Positions 1-7,544 of a stretch of 64,000 nucleotides of DNA are shown here, piece by piece. A model generated the notes under the pieces. The model was given only the letters and a program-made list of their open reading frames with translations, searched no databases and had not been told where the DNA came from. This DNA comes from Streptomyces pilosus (GTDB taxonomy: Bacteria; Actinomycetota; Actinomycetes; Streptomycetales; Streptomycetaceae). The stretch lies in the NCBI RefSeq assembly GCF_014649835.1, contig NZ_BMTU01000009.1, positions 124,001-188,000 on the forward strand, written 5' to 3'. The position numbers and the translations under genes were made by a program. Position 1 is the stretch's first letter. Each line of letters opens with the position of its first letter.

Positions 1-1196
1 ACCCCGAGGACGGGCTCCCCGTCCTGCCCGAGCTGTCCGCCGTCCTGGCCGCGGCGGCCTCCCGGGCCGGTGCCGAGCCCGTCGGCGGCGGCCCCGCCCT
101 GCTGGACGCCGCCTGCGGCTACGGCGACCGGCGCGGACTGCCCGCCGCCCCCGACCGGGTGGCGGTCGCACCCGGAGCCCCCGCCCTGCTGGTGGCCCTG
201 ACCGCCGCCGTCGGCGGCGACGTCCTGGTGCCCCGGCCCTGCGCCGCCTGGTGGGCGCCCTACGCCCGGCTGCTGGGCAGGAGGGCCTTCTCCGTGCCGA
301 CCCCCGCCGAGAGCGGCGGCGTGCCCGACCCGTACGCCCTGCTGGAGACCGTGCGCCGGCTGCGCGCCGAGGGCGGCGACCCGCGCCTGCTGGTGCTGTC
401 CGTCGCCGACGACCCCACCGCCACCGTCGCCCCGCCGGAACTGCTGCACGAGACCGTCGAGGCCGCCGTCGCCGAAGGGCTGCACCTGGTGAGCGACGAG
501 ACTTGGCGGGACACCCTGCACGACCCGCACGACACCGTGCTGCTCAGCCCCGCCGAGATGCTGCCCGGCCGGGTCACCGTCGTCACCGACCTGGTCGGTG
601 CCCTGCTCCCGCCCGGCTGGCCCGCCGCGGTGGCCCGCTTCCCGGCCGGCGAGGAGGGCAACGCCCTGCACGCGCGGGTGCTCGACGCGCTCACCGCACT
701 CGACGCGCGGGTCGCCGCCCCCATCGCCGCGGCGGCGGTGTACGCGCTGTCCGAGCCCGAACCGGTCACCACGCGCGTCGCCGACCACGTACGGCTGCAC
801 GCGCGCCTGGCCGCCGCCGCGCACCGTGTCGTCGTCGCTGCCGGCGCGGTGTCCCGGCCCCCGCGCTGCGGCCGGCACCTGTACGTCGACCTCACATCGC
901 TGGTGCCCGCGCTCACCGCCCACGGGGTGGGGGACGCGCAGGAACTGGAGGACTTCCTCACCGCCCGGCTCGGCATGCCGGCCCCGGGCGGCCACCGCTT
1001 CGGCGACGAGCTCGAGGCGCCTCGCGTACGGCTGTCCACCGCCCCGCTGCTGGGCGGTGCCGCCGAGCTGCGCGCGGAGTGCCTGCGCGCCTCCGACCCG
1101 CTGGAACTGCCCCATGTCCGGGACGCGTTGAGCCACCTGGCAGCGGTCTTCGGCGATCTCCGTGACGACGCCCGGCGATGGGAGTCCCCCCGATGA
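1..1196 (+). CDS. PLP-aminotransferase-fold protein without lysine (5' end outside window)
   Basis: The frame is open from the window edge to the TGA at 1194, so the true start lies upstream; the visible 398 residues look like the large and small domains of a class I/II (fold type I) aminotransferase. Landmarks include a PGAPALL stretch, a VSDETW segment that matches the family's sDE-Y region, and VTDLVGALLPPGW at the place where active members have S-x-S-K followed by PGW/R. The catalytic lysine is not there; indeed no lysine occurs in any visible residue. The gene overlaps the next by 4 bases (ATGA), so the two are translationally coupled. I infer a pseudo-enzyme or a protein that binds but does not covalently hold PLP; the missing N-terminus could change this view only if an additional domain is present there. 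Confidence 0.75.
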   Translation, partial: PEDGLPVLPELSAVLAAAASRAGAEPVGGGPALLDAACGYGDRRGLPAAPDRVAVAPGAPALLVALTAAVGGDVLVPRPCAAWWAPYARLLGRRAFSVPTPAESGGVPDPYALLETVRRLRAEGGDPRLLVLSVADDPTATVAPPELLHETVEAAVAEGLHLVSDETWRDTLHDPHDTVLLSPAEMLPGRVTVVTDLVGALLPPGWPAAVARFPAGEEGNALHARVLDALTALDARVAAPIAAAAVYALSEPEPVTTRVADHVRLHARLAAAAHRVVVAAGAVSRPPRCGRHLYVDLTSLVPALTAHGVGDAQELEDFLTARLGMPAPGGHRFGDELEAPRVRLSTAPLLGGAAELRAECLRASDPLELPHVRDALSHLAAVFGDLRDDARRWESPR

Positions 1197-2257
1197 CGCA
1201 GCAGCCCGAGTCGATCAGGAGAACCACCGCGCCGGCGGCCGCCGGCGAGCCGGAACCCGGCTTCCCGGCCGCCGCGCGGCCGTACCCGCCCCTGGCCGAA
1301 CCCCGGCCCCTCGCCGAGCGCCGGGTGTGGCCGCGCACCTTCCACGACCGGCTGACCGCCCCGCTGCCCGGCCTCAAGGCCCTCGCCCGCTTCGCCCGCG
1401 AGGGCGCCGTACGCCCCACCCCGGACGGTCTCGCCGACATCCCGCGGCTGCCCTGCGAGCCCGGCCCGCTGCCCCGCGCGGACGCCCGCACGATCGCCGT
1501 CACCTGGGCGGGACACGCCAGCTGGGTCCTGCGGATCGGCGGGCTGACGGTGCTCACCGACCCGGTCTGGTCCCGGCGCATCCTCGGCACCCCGGCCCGG
1601 GTCACCCCGGTCGGTGTCGCCTGGGAGGCGCTGCCCCGCGTGGACGCGGTCGTCATCAGCCACAACCACTACGACCACCTGGACGCCCCCACGCTGCGCC
1701 GGCTCCCGCGGGACACCCCGGTGTTCGTACCGGCCGGGCTCGGCCGCTGGTTCCGCCGCCGGCGGTTCACCCGGGTCACCGAGCTCGACTGGTGGGAGGC
1801 CGCCGAACTGCACGGCGTCCGCTTCGACTTCGTACCGGCCCACCACTGGTCCAAGCGCACCCTCACCGACACCTGCCGCTCCCTGTGGGGCGGCTGGGTG
1901 CTCACCGACCGGGAGGGCCGGCGCGTCCACTTCGCCGGTGACACCGGCTACGGCCACTGGTTCTCCCGCATCGGCCGCCGCTACCCCGGCATCGACCTCA
2001 CACTGCTGCCCATCGGCGCCTACGACCCCCGCTGGTGGCTGGCCGACGTCCACTGCGACCCGGAGGAGGCCGTCCGGGCCGCCCAGGACCTCGGGGCCCG
2101 TCACATGGCCCCCATGCACTGGGGGACGTTCGTCCTGTCCGCGGAACCGGTCCTGGAGCCCCTCGTCCGCGTCCGCGCCGCCTGGAAGCGCGCGGGACTG
2201 CCGCGTGAGGCGCTGTGGGACCTGCCGGTGGGCGCGTCGCGCGTGCTGGGGGAGTGA
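1193..2257 (+). CDS. MBL-fold metallo-hydrolase, NAPE-PLD/UlaG-like
   Basis: A 354-residue metallo-beta-lactamase superfamily hydrolase. The metal-binding H-x-H-x-D-H motif is HNHYDHLD with His157, His159, Asp161 and His162; later ligands are visible in AHHWSKRT and GDTGYGHW, and a C-terminal MHWGTF. The LTDPVWSRR segment and PIGAYDPRWW are typical of the N-acylphosphatidylethanolamine phospholipase D-like branch, so a phosphodiester or lactone substrate is likely, but the substrate cannot be read from sequence. I start at ATG 1193 because it overlaps the TGA of the preceding gene as ATGA; a GTG-less in-frame ATG at 1178 would add five residues. There is no signal peptide, so it should be cytosolic. 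It is coupled to the lysine-free aminotransferase-like gene. Confidence 0.9.
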   Translation: MTQQPESIRRTTAPAAAGEPEPGFPAAARPYPPLAEPRPLAERRVWPRTFHDRLTAPLPGLKALARFAREGAVRPTPDGLADIPRLPCEPGPLPRADARTIAVTWAGHASWVLRIGGLTVLTDPVWSRRILGTPARVTPVGVAWEALPRVDAVVISHNHYDHLDAPTLRRLPRDTPVFVPAGLGRWFRRRRFTRVTELDWWEAAELHGVRFDFVPAHHWSKRTLTDTCRSLWGGWVLTDREGRRVHFAGDTGYGHWFSRIGRRYPGIDLTLLPIGAYDPRWWLADVHCDPEEAVRAAQDLGARHMAPMHWGTFVLSAEPVLEPLVRVRAAWKRAGLPREALWDLPVGASRVLGE

Positions 2258-2270
2258 GCCCGGGGCCGGG

Positions 2271-2915
2271 TCAGCCCGTCGCCGGCCGGCGCAGCCGCCG
2301 CCACAGGGCCGGGACCGCGCTGATCAGCAGGGTCAGCACGATCGCCGCGAGGACGCCCTCCCAGGGCTCCGCGAACAGCGACCCGCCAAGAATGCCGATC
2401 AGCTGGTACGTCGCCGCCCAGGCCACACAGGCCGGCAGGTTGCCGTGCACGAACCGGCGCATCGGCCACTCGGCGACGAGGCAGGCCAGCATCACCGGCA
2501 GCCGTCCGGCCGGCATCAGCCGGGACAGCACCAGCACGGCCACCCCGTGGTCGGCGAGCTTCTGCTGCGCCTGCCGCAGACGGTCCTCCGGGGCCCGCCG
2601 GCGGATCGCCTCCAGCCAGCGCGAGCCGTGGTCCGACTTCATCCCGCGCCGCCCCAGCCAGTACAGCGCCATGTCCCCGAGGAACGCGGCCAGCGACGCC
2701 GTGACGAGCAGCAGCGCCATCGAGAACGGCGCCGCCCGGTGGAAGGCGACCACGGCCGCCGAACTCACCAGCGCCCCCGTGGGGATCACCGGCACCAGCG
2801 CCCCGGCCAGCACCAGCAGGAACAGCGTGGGATAGCCGATCGCCTGCTGCGTGGCCTCGGGTGCTATGACGGCGGGCGCGGCCGCCGACGGCAGATACCC
2901 GGCGGGAAGTATCAC
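2271..2915 (-). CDS. DedA family (SNARE-associated/VTT) membrane protein
   Basis: A 214-residue integral membrane protein of the DedA/VTT family, a group linked to lipid flipping and membrane homeostasis. Hydrophobic segments lie near residues 27-55, 65-85, 130-150 and 175-200. The conserved S-R-x-x-P-x-x-R motif is present as SRLMPAGR before the second helix pair, and there is an acidic/glycine stretch (FLGDMALYWLGRRG) after the first. The GTG start overlaps the TGA of the upstream MBL gene (GTGA), so the two are co-translated. The stop lies 13 bases from that of the MBL gene on the other strand. Confidence 0.88.
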   Translation of the reverse strand: MILPAGYLPSAAAPAVIAPEATQQAIGYPTLFLLVLAGALVPVIPTGALVSSAAVVAFHRAAPFSMALLLVTASLAAFLGDMALYWLGRRGMKSDHGSRWLEAIRRRAPEDRLRQAQQKLADHGVAVLVLSRLMPAGRLPVMLACLVAEWPMRRFVHGNLPACVAWAATYQLIGILGGSLFAEPWEGVLAAIVLTLLISAVPALWRRLRRPATG

Positions 2916-3685
2916 CGTGCGGCCTCCAGGCGCACGCTCTCCCCGTGCCCGAGCCGGTGCACGGCCACCCCGGGGGCGTGCCGGGCCGCCAGCCGCTCGA
3001 ACTCGTGGCCCGGCGCGTGGAACTCGTGCGGGCGCACGGCGTCCATCCCGATCGGCCAGTACGTGCCGTAGTGCACCGGCACCGCGCTGGGAGCCCCCAG
3101 CAGGGACAGCGCCTCGGCGGCACGCCCCGCGTCCAGGTGCCCCTCACCGAGGTACGGCCCCCAGCCGCCCACCGGCAGCAGCGCCACGTCGACGGGACCC
3201 ACCTCCTCGGCCATCCCCTCGAACAGGCCGGTGTCCCCGGCGAAGTAGGACCGCGCCTCACCCTCCACGACGTAGCCGAGGGCGGGGGCGCGGTGCGGCC
3301 CCACCGGCAGCCGCCGCCCGTCGTGCCGCGCGGGCACCGCCCGGACGGCCAGCCGGCCCACCGTGGTGACCTCGCCGGGCGCCACCTCGCTCACCCGCAG
3401 GTGCGTGAGCCGGCGCAGCCCCGGCACCGCCCGGCGTGCGCCCCGGGGCACGAGCAGGCGCGTGCCCGGGGCGAGCAGGGCCAGGGACGGCAGGTGCAGG
3501 TGGTCGGCGTGAAGATGGGACACGAGCGCCACGTCCGCGTGCCGGGCCTCGGCGGGCGGCACCGCGCCGCGCCGGCGCCGCAGGTGCGCGAGCCGGCGGG
3601 CGAACAGGGGATCGGTGAGCACCCGGGTGTGCGAGTCCTCGACCGTGCAGGTGGCGTGACCCCACCAGGTGACCTCCACCGGCAC
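2912..3685 (-). CDS. MBL-fold metallo-hydrolase (UlaG-like)
   Basis: A 257-residue metallo-beta-lactamase fold protein beginning VTWWGHATC, with LTDPLFARR, the metal motif HLHADHLHLP (H-x-H-x-D-H), ARHDGR, FAGDTGLFEG and a C-terminal PVHYGTYWPIG. This pattern is that of the L-ascorbate-6-phosphate lactonase-like/UlaG branch, the same broad branch as the MBL gene at 1193, so two related hydrolases lie 650 bases apart on opposite strands. Start chosen at GTG 3685 because GGAGG sits seven bases upstream; the frame is open further upstream but without a comparable ribosome binding site and in sequence that is the intergenic region of the divergent gene. Overlaps the DedA gene by four bases. Confidence 0.87.
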   Translation of the reverse strand: MPVEVTWWGHATCTVEDSHTRVLTDPLFARRLAHLRRRRGAVPPAEARHADVALVSHLHADHLHLPSLALLAPGTRLLVPRGARRAVPGLRRLTHLRVSEVAPGEVTTVGRLAVRAVPARHDGRRLPVGPHRAPALGYVVEGEARSYFAGDTGLFEGMAEEVGPVDVALLPVGGWGPYLGEGHLDAGRAAEALSLLGAPSAVPVHYGTYWPIGMDAVRPHEFHAPGHEFERLAARHAPGVAVHRLGHGESVRLEAAR

Positions 3686-3768
3686 TTCTTTGCCTCCTTC
3701 GCGCGACTCCCCGAAGCCTACGTGCAGGAGTAGGGTCGGCGGCGAAAACCGGAGGTGAGGGGGACGCC

Positions 3769-4170
3769 ATGGAGCCGGTGCGGGTGACGGCGATCGCGAG
3801 TCTGACTCCGCTGGAGGAACTGGACACCGATCCGTTCCTGGTGGATTCCCGCGGCCAGCACGCCGTGTGCGCCCGCTGGGCCGCCGAGCGGGGCCATGTC
3901 GTGGCCCGGGAACTGCTCGTGCGAGGGCTGCGCCCCGACCACGGCCTGCTGTGGGAGGGGGTGCGGCCCGGCACCGACCTGTTCGTGGCACCCAGCCTGC
4001 GGGTACTGGAACGGGCGCTGTCCTCGGTCGAGGAGTTCACCGCCGAGTGCGCGCGGCGCGGGGTGCGCGTGGAGACCGTGGGCGGCGCGGAGCCGTCGTA
4101 CGACGCGGCGATGAAGGCGCGGGTGCACCGCAGGCTGTCGATGCCGACCGCCGGCTACGACGGCCGCTGA
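3769..4170 (+). CDS. Small conserved protein of unknown function
   Basis: A 133-residue soluble protein with good Streptomyces codon use and a clear ribosome binding site (GGAGGTGAGGGGG) 6-17 bases before the ATG. I do not recognise a named family. The alternating strand/helix pattern (VTAIASLTPLEELD, CARWAAERGHVVARELLVRG, GTDLFVAPSLRVLERALSSVEEFTAECARRGVRVETV) resembles the N-terminal fold of serine recombinases, in which a small alpha/beta domain names the step size and spacing of helices, but the catalytic serine context of resolvases is absent and no DNA-binding domain follows. It is divergent from the MBL/DedA pair, with 83 bases between them. Confidence 0.7.
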   Translation: MEPVRVTAIASLTPLEELDTDPFLVDSRGQHAVCARWAAERGHVVARELLVRGLRPDHGLLWEGVRPGTDLFVAPSLRVLERALSSVEEFTAECARRGVRVETVGGAEPSYDAAMKARVHRRLSMPTAGYDGR

Positions 4171-4259
4171 ACCGCCGGCGGCCCGCGGCCGGGGACGAAA
4201 CGCCTGCTCCGGTCGTTGTGACAGGGTGGATATGGGCCGGACCGGCCGGGACGTGAGGT

Positions 4260-6344
4260 GTGCGGGGCGTGGGTGGCGGGCGTTGGCGACGGGTCGCCAG
4301 TCAGATCGGGCGGAGTGTCACCGTGTGGGTGGTCTCCACGCTCACCATGCTGCTGCTCGCCGGGATCCTGCCGGACTTCCGGCTGCGTTCGGCCGACGGC
4401 GGCAGCGCCACCGACATCGCGGTCACCGCCGCCCTCGGAGCCGGCGCCTTCGGCCTGCTGTCCGCCCTGGTCTGGCCGCTGCTGGTGCGCCTGCTGCTGC
4501 TCGTCCCGGCACTCGTCCTCGGCCTGCTGGTCTTCTTCCTCAACGGCGCCCTGCTCTGGCTGGCCCTGTACGTCAACCCGGTCGAAGGGGGCTCCGCCGC
4601 CCCCGAGACGGCGGTCGTGGTCGCCGCGGTCATGTCCGCCGTCGCCTCGGCCACCGGCGCCGGCCTCGCCGTGCGCGACGACGACGCCTACCGCAGCAGG
4701 CTCTACCGCCTCGCCGACCGAAGACGCCGCTCGACGCCGCCCTGCCCGGCCACGCCCGGCACCGTCTTCCTGCAACTCGACGGCGTCGGCCACGACGTGC
4801 TCCTCGACGCCGTCGACAAGGGCCTGATGCCCACCGTCGCCCGCTGGCTCGGCACCGGCAACGGCGGCGACCACCCCTCGCACCGCCTCACCCGCTGGCG
4901 CACCGACTGGTCCAGTCAGACCGGCGCCAGCCAGCTCGGCATCCTGCACGGCAGCAACCACGACGTCCCCGCCTTCCGCTGGTACGAGAAGTCCCGCCGC
5001 GAGGTCATGGTCTGCAACCGGCCCACCAGCGCCGCCGAGCTCCAGGCCCGTGCCATCGAGTACTCCGGCCACGCCGGACTCCTCGCCGACGACGGCGCCA
5101 GCCGCGGCAACCTGTTCGGCGGCGGCGCCGACGAACAGGCCCTGGTGCTGTCCATAGCCACCCGGCGCCGCGGACCGCAGGCCCGCTCCCGCGCGGGGTA
5201 CTTCGCCTACTTCTCCGACCCCGCCAACGCGGTGCGCACCGCGCTGTCCTTCGTCGCCGAAGTGGGCCGGGAGATCGGCCAGTCCACCCGCGCCCGGCTG
5301 CGCAAGCAGCGCCCGCGCGTCTCGCGCGGCGGCCTCTACCCGTTCGTGCGGGCCTTCGCGACCGTCGTCGAACGGGACGTGGTGGTCGCCGCCGTGACGG
5401 GCGACGTGCTGGCCGGCCGCAGCTCGGTCTACGCCGACCTGGTGGCCTACGACGAGGTCGCCCACCACTCCGGGCCGGTGAGCCGGGACACCGAGAAGGT
5501 CCTCCAGCGCCTCGACCGCTCCCTCGCCCTGATCGAGAACGTCGCCGAGCACGCGCCCCGCCCGTACCGCATCGTCGTCCTCTCCGACCACGGTCAGAGC
5601 CCCGGCGAGACCTTCCGCCACCGCTACGGCCTCACCCTGGGCGACCTGGTGCGGGCCGGCTGCGGACTGCCCGTGCCGCGCCGCGCCCGGCGCACCCACA
5701 GCGGCGCCGAGGCCCGCGCCACCGTCCGGGCGGCACTGCGCCGGCCCGTCGAGGAGGGCGCCGAGCACTACCGCCCCTCCCGCGGTTCGGAACCGATCGT
5801 GCTCGCCTCCGGCAACCTGGGGCTGGTCTCCTTCCCGGACGTGCCCCACCGGATGACCAAGGAGGAGATCGACGCCCGTCACCCCGCGCTGCTGCCGACC
5901 CTCGCCAACCACCCCGGCATCGGCTTCCTCCTCGTCCGCAGCGAACGCCACGGCGGGGTCGTGCTGGGCGCGTACGGCGCGGAGATCCCGCTGGACGAGC
6001 TGGACGACGACCCCGGGCCGCTGGCCGCCTTCGGCCCCGGCGCGGCCGACGCGGTGCGCCGCACCCACACCTTCCCGCACACCGCCGACATCATGGTCAA
6101 CTCCTTCCACGACCCCGCGGACGGCGAGGTGCTCGCCTTCGAGGAGCAGATCGGCTCCCACGGCGGGCTCGGCGGCGCGCAGGCGCGCCCCTTCCTGCTG
6201 TCCCCGCTCACCCTGTCGCCGCCCGTCCCCGAGGGCACCGAACTCGCCGGGGCCGAGCAGGTCCACCGGGTGCTGCGACGCTGGCTCACGGAGTCGGACG
6301 AGGCGGAGCTGCCCGAGGCACCGCCCCGGGAACGCGCCGCCTGA
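4260..6344 (+). CDS. Membrane-anchored alkaline-phosphatase-superfamily protein with holin-like N-terminus
   Basis: A 694-residue fusion. Residues 12-145 hold about four hydrophobic helices (VWVVSTLTMLLLAGILPDF, AFGLLSALVWPLLVRLLLLV, LVLGLLVFFLNGALLWLAL, a last one near 120-140) and match the phage-holin-4-2/YvlD-type membrane domain. After a basic linker a phosphodiesterase/phosphatase-superfamily domain runs to the end: FLQLDGVGHD supplies the first metal aspartate, the segment WSSQTGASQLGILHG holds the Thr nucleophile position, YDEVAHHSGP, VLSDHGQSPGE and IGSHGGLGG carry the later metal Asp/His ligands. The catalytic part would face outside if the helices insert as in homologues. GTG 4260 is the first plausible start and has only a weak ribosome binding site; GTG 4269 is an alternative. 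Not evidence of a prophage. Confidence 0.82.
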   Translation: MRGVGGGRWRRVASQIGRSVTVWVVSTLTMLLLAGILPDFRLRSADGGSATDIAVTAALGAGAFGLLSALVWPLLVRLLLLVPALVLGLLVFFLNGALLWLALYVNPVEGGSAAPETAVVVAAVMSAVASATGAGLAVRDDDAYRSRLYRLADRRRRSTPPCPATPGTVFLQLDGVGHDVLLDAVDKGLMPTVARWLGTGNGGDHPSHRLTRWRTDWSSQTGASQLGILHGSNHDVPAFRWYEKSRREVMVCNRPTSAAELQARAIEYSGHAGLLADDGASRGNLFGGGADEQALVLSIATRRRGPQARSRAGYFAYFSDPANAVRTALSFVAEVGREIGQSTRARLRKQRPRVSRGGLYPFVRAFATVVERDVVVAAVTGDVLAGRSSVYADLVAYDEVAHHSGPVSRDTEKVLQRLDRSLALIENVAEHAPRPYRIVVLSDHGQSPGETFRHRYGLTLGDLVRAGCGLPVPRRARRTHSGAEARATVRAALRRPVEEGAEHYRPSRGSEPIVLASGNLGLVSFPDVPHRMTKEEIDARHPALLPTLANHPGIGFLLVRSERHGGVVLGAYGAEIPLDELDDDPGPLAAFGPGAADAVRRTHTFPHTADIMVNSFHDPADGEVLAFEEQIGSHGGLGGAQARPFLLSPLTLSPPVPEGTELAGAEQVHRVLRRWLTESDEAELPEAPPRERAA

Positions 6345-6482
6345 GCGGCCCGGAAAAGGCGTTGCCCCGTGCGCGCCGGGCACAGTTGACTGGTCCCGGC
6401 GCCCCCGCGTGATCCGTGCCCGCCCCGGCCGCGGGCGATCCGAGCGCCCCCGCGTCCTCCCCCGATTGCCAGGAGCCCCTGC

Positions 6483-7544
6483 GTGCAGGCAGCCGTCACC
6501 GTCACTCCCGCCCGTGTCCCGGAACTGCTGCTCGGTCTGGCGACCGTGCGGCCGGTGTTCCTGTGGGGCGCGCCCGGCATCGGGAAGTCCTCCCTGGTCA
6601 GGGAGTTCGCCGAGAGCCTGGGACTGGAGTGCGTGAGCCTGCTGGGGACGCAGCTCGCCCCGGAGGACCTGATCGGTGTGCCGCAGATCCGCGACGGCCG
6701 CTCGGTGTTCTGCCCGCCGCAGGCCATCGCCCGCGACGAGCCCTACTGCCTGTTCCTGGACGAGCTCAACGCGGCCACCCCGGACGTGCAGAAGGCGTTC
6801 TACTCGCTGATCCTGGACCGCCGGATCGGCGACTACGAGCTGCCCAAGGGCTCCATCGTGATCGGCGCCGGCAACCGCGCCACCGACAACGCGCTGGCCC
6901 GCCCCATCGCCTCCGCGCTCGTCAACCGGCTCACCCACGTCCACCTCGAGGTGTCCGCCCGGGACTGGCTGGTCTGGGCGGGGAACAACGGCATCCACCC
7001 CTGGATCACCGATCACCTCGCCGACCGCCCCGACCACCTGTGGTCCAAGCCCCCGAAGACCGAGGAGCCGTTCTCCACGCCCCGCTCCTGGCACATGCTC
7101 TCCGACGCGCTGCACTCCTTCGGCCGCGACCTCGACGAGGACACCCTGAAGGTCCTGGCCCACGGCACGCTCACCCCCGCGCACGCCACCGCCTTCTGCG
7201 GCTACGTCAAGATCGTGCGCAGCCGCTTCGGGATCGAAGCCGTCATCAAGGGCGAGGCCCGCTGGCCGCACCGCCTCGAGGACCGCGACCTGCTCTACTA
7301 CCTCGCCGAGTCCTTCCGCGGACGCCTGGTCAAGGAACTCCCGGCGAGCAAGGAGCACATGTCGGCGAACGGCCGGCAGACCGCGTACCGCGCCAAGGCG
7401 CTGCTGGTGCAGCTCGCCGAGATCTCCGTCGAGGTCGCCCAGACCGTCATCGCCTCCGACCACGACGGCAACCCGGTCCTGCCGGCCTGGTTCCTCGTCG
7501 AGGCGGCCCGCGACATGCCGCGGCTGGTGGAGGCGCGCCGGTGA
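6483..7544 (+). CDS. MoxR-type AAA+ ATPase
   Basis: A 353-residue AAA+ ATPase. Walker A is GAPGIGKS at residues 29-36, Walker B is LFLDELNA near residue 92, followed by a sensor-1 asparagine in IVIGAGNRATDN and an arginine-rich region (LARPIASALVNRLTH) expected for the arginine finger. MoxR-type ATPases act as chaperone-like machines with a VWA-domain partner, and the next gene encodes exactly that, overlapping by GTGA. The GTG start is eight bases after AGGAG. The substrate is unknown. Family members differ in length; this one is of ordinary size. Confidence 0.9.
   Translation: MQAAVTVTPARVPELLLGLATVRPVFLWGAPGIGKSSLVREFAESLGLECVSLLGTQLAPEDLIGVPQIRDGRSVFCPPQAIARDEPYCLFLDELNAATPDVQKAFYSLILDRRIGDYELPKGSIVIGAGNRATDNALARPIASALVNRLTHVHLEVSARDWLVWAGNNGIHPWITDHLADRPDHLWSKPPKTEEPFSTPRSWHMLSDALHSFGRDLDEDTLKVLAHGTLTPAHATAFCGYVKIVRSRFGIEAVIKGEARWPHRLEDRDLLYYLAESFRGRLVKELPASKEHMSANGRQTAYRAKALLVQLAEISVEVAQTVIASDHDGNPVLPAWFLVEAARDMPRLVEARR

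Noticed and set aside
4260..6344. A prophage signal from the holin-like domain
   Set aside because: The domain is also found in chromosomal membrane proteins, it is fused to an enzyme, and no phage genes are near.
4155..7463. A 1102-codon minus-strand frame across the phosphatase-superfamily and MoxR genes
   Set aside because: Antisense shadow of two genes with clear motifs.
6416..7540. The long in-frame extension upstream of the VWA gene
   Set aside because: It overlaps the entire MoxR gene in another frame, and GTG 7541 with its GTGA overlap is the natural start.
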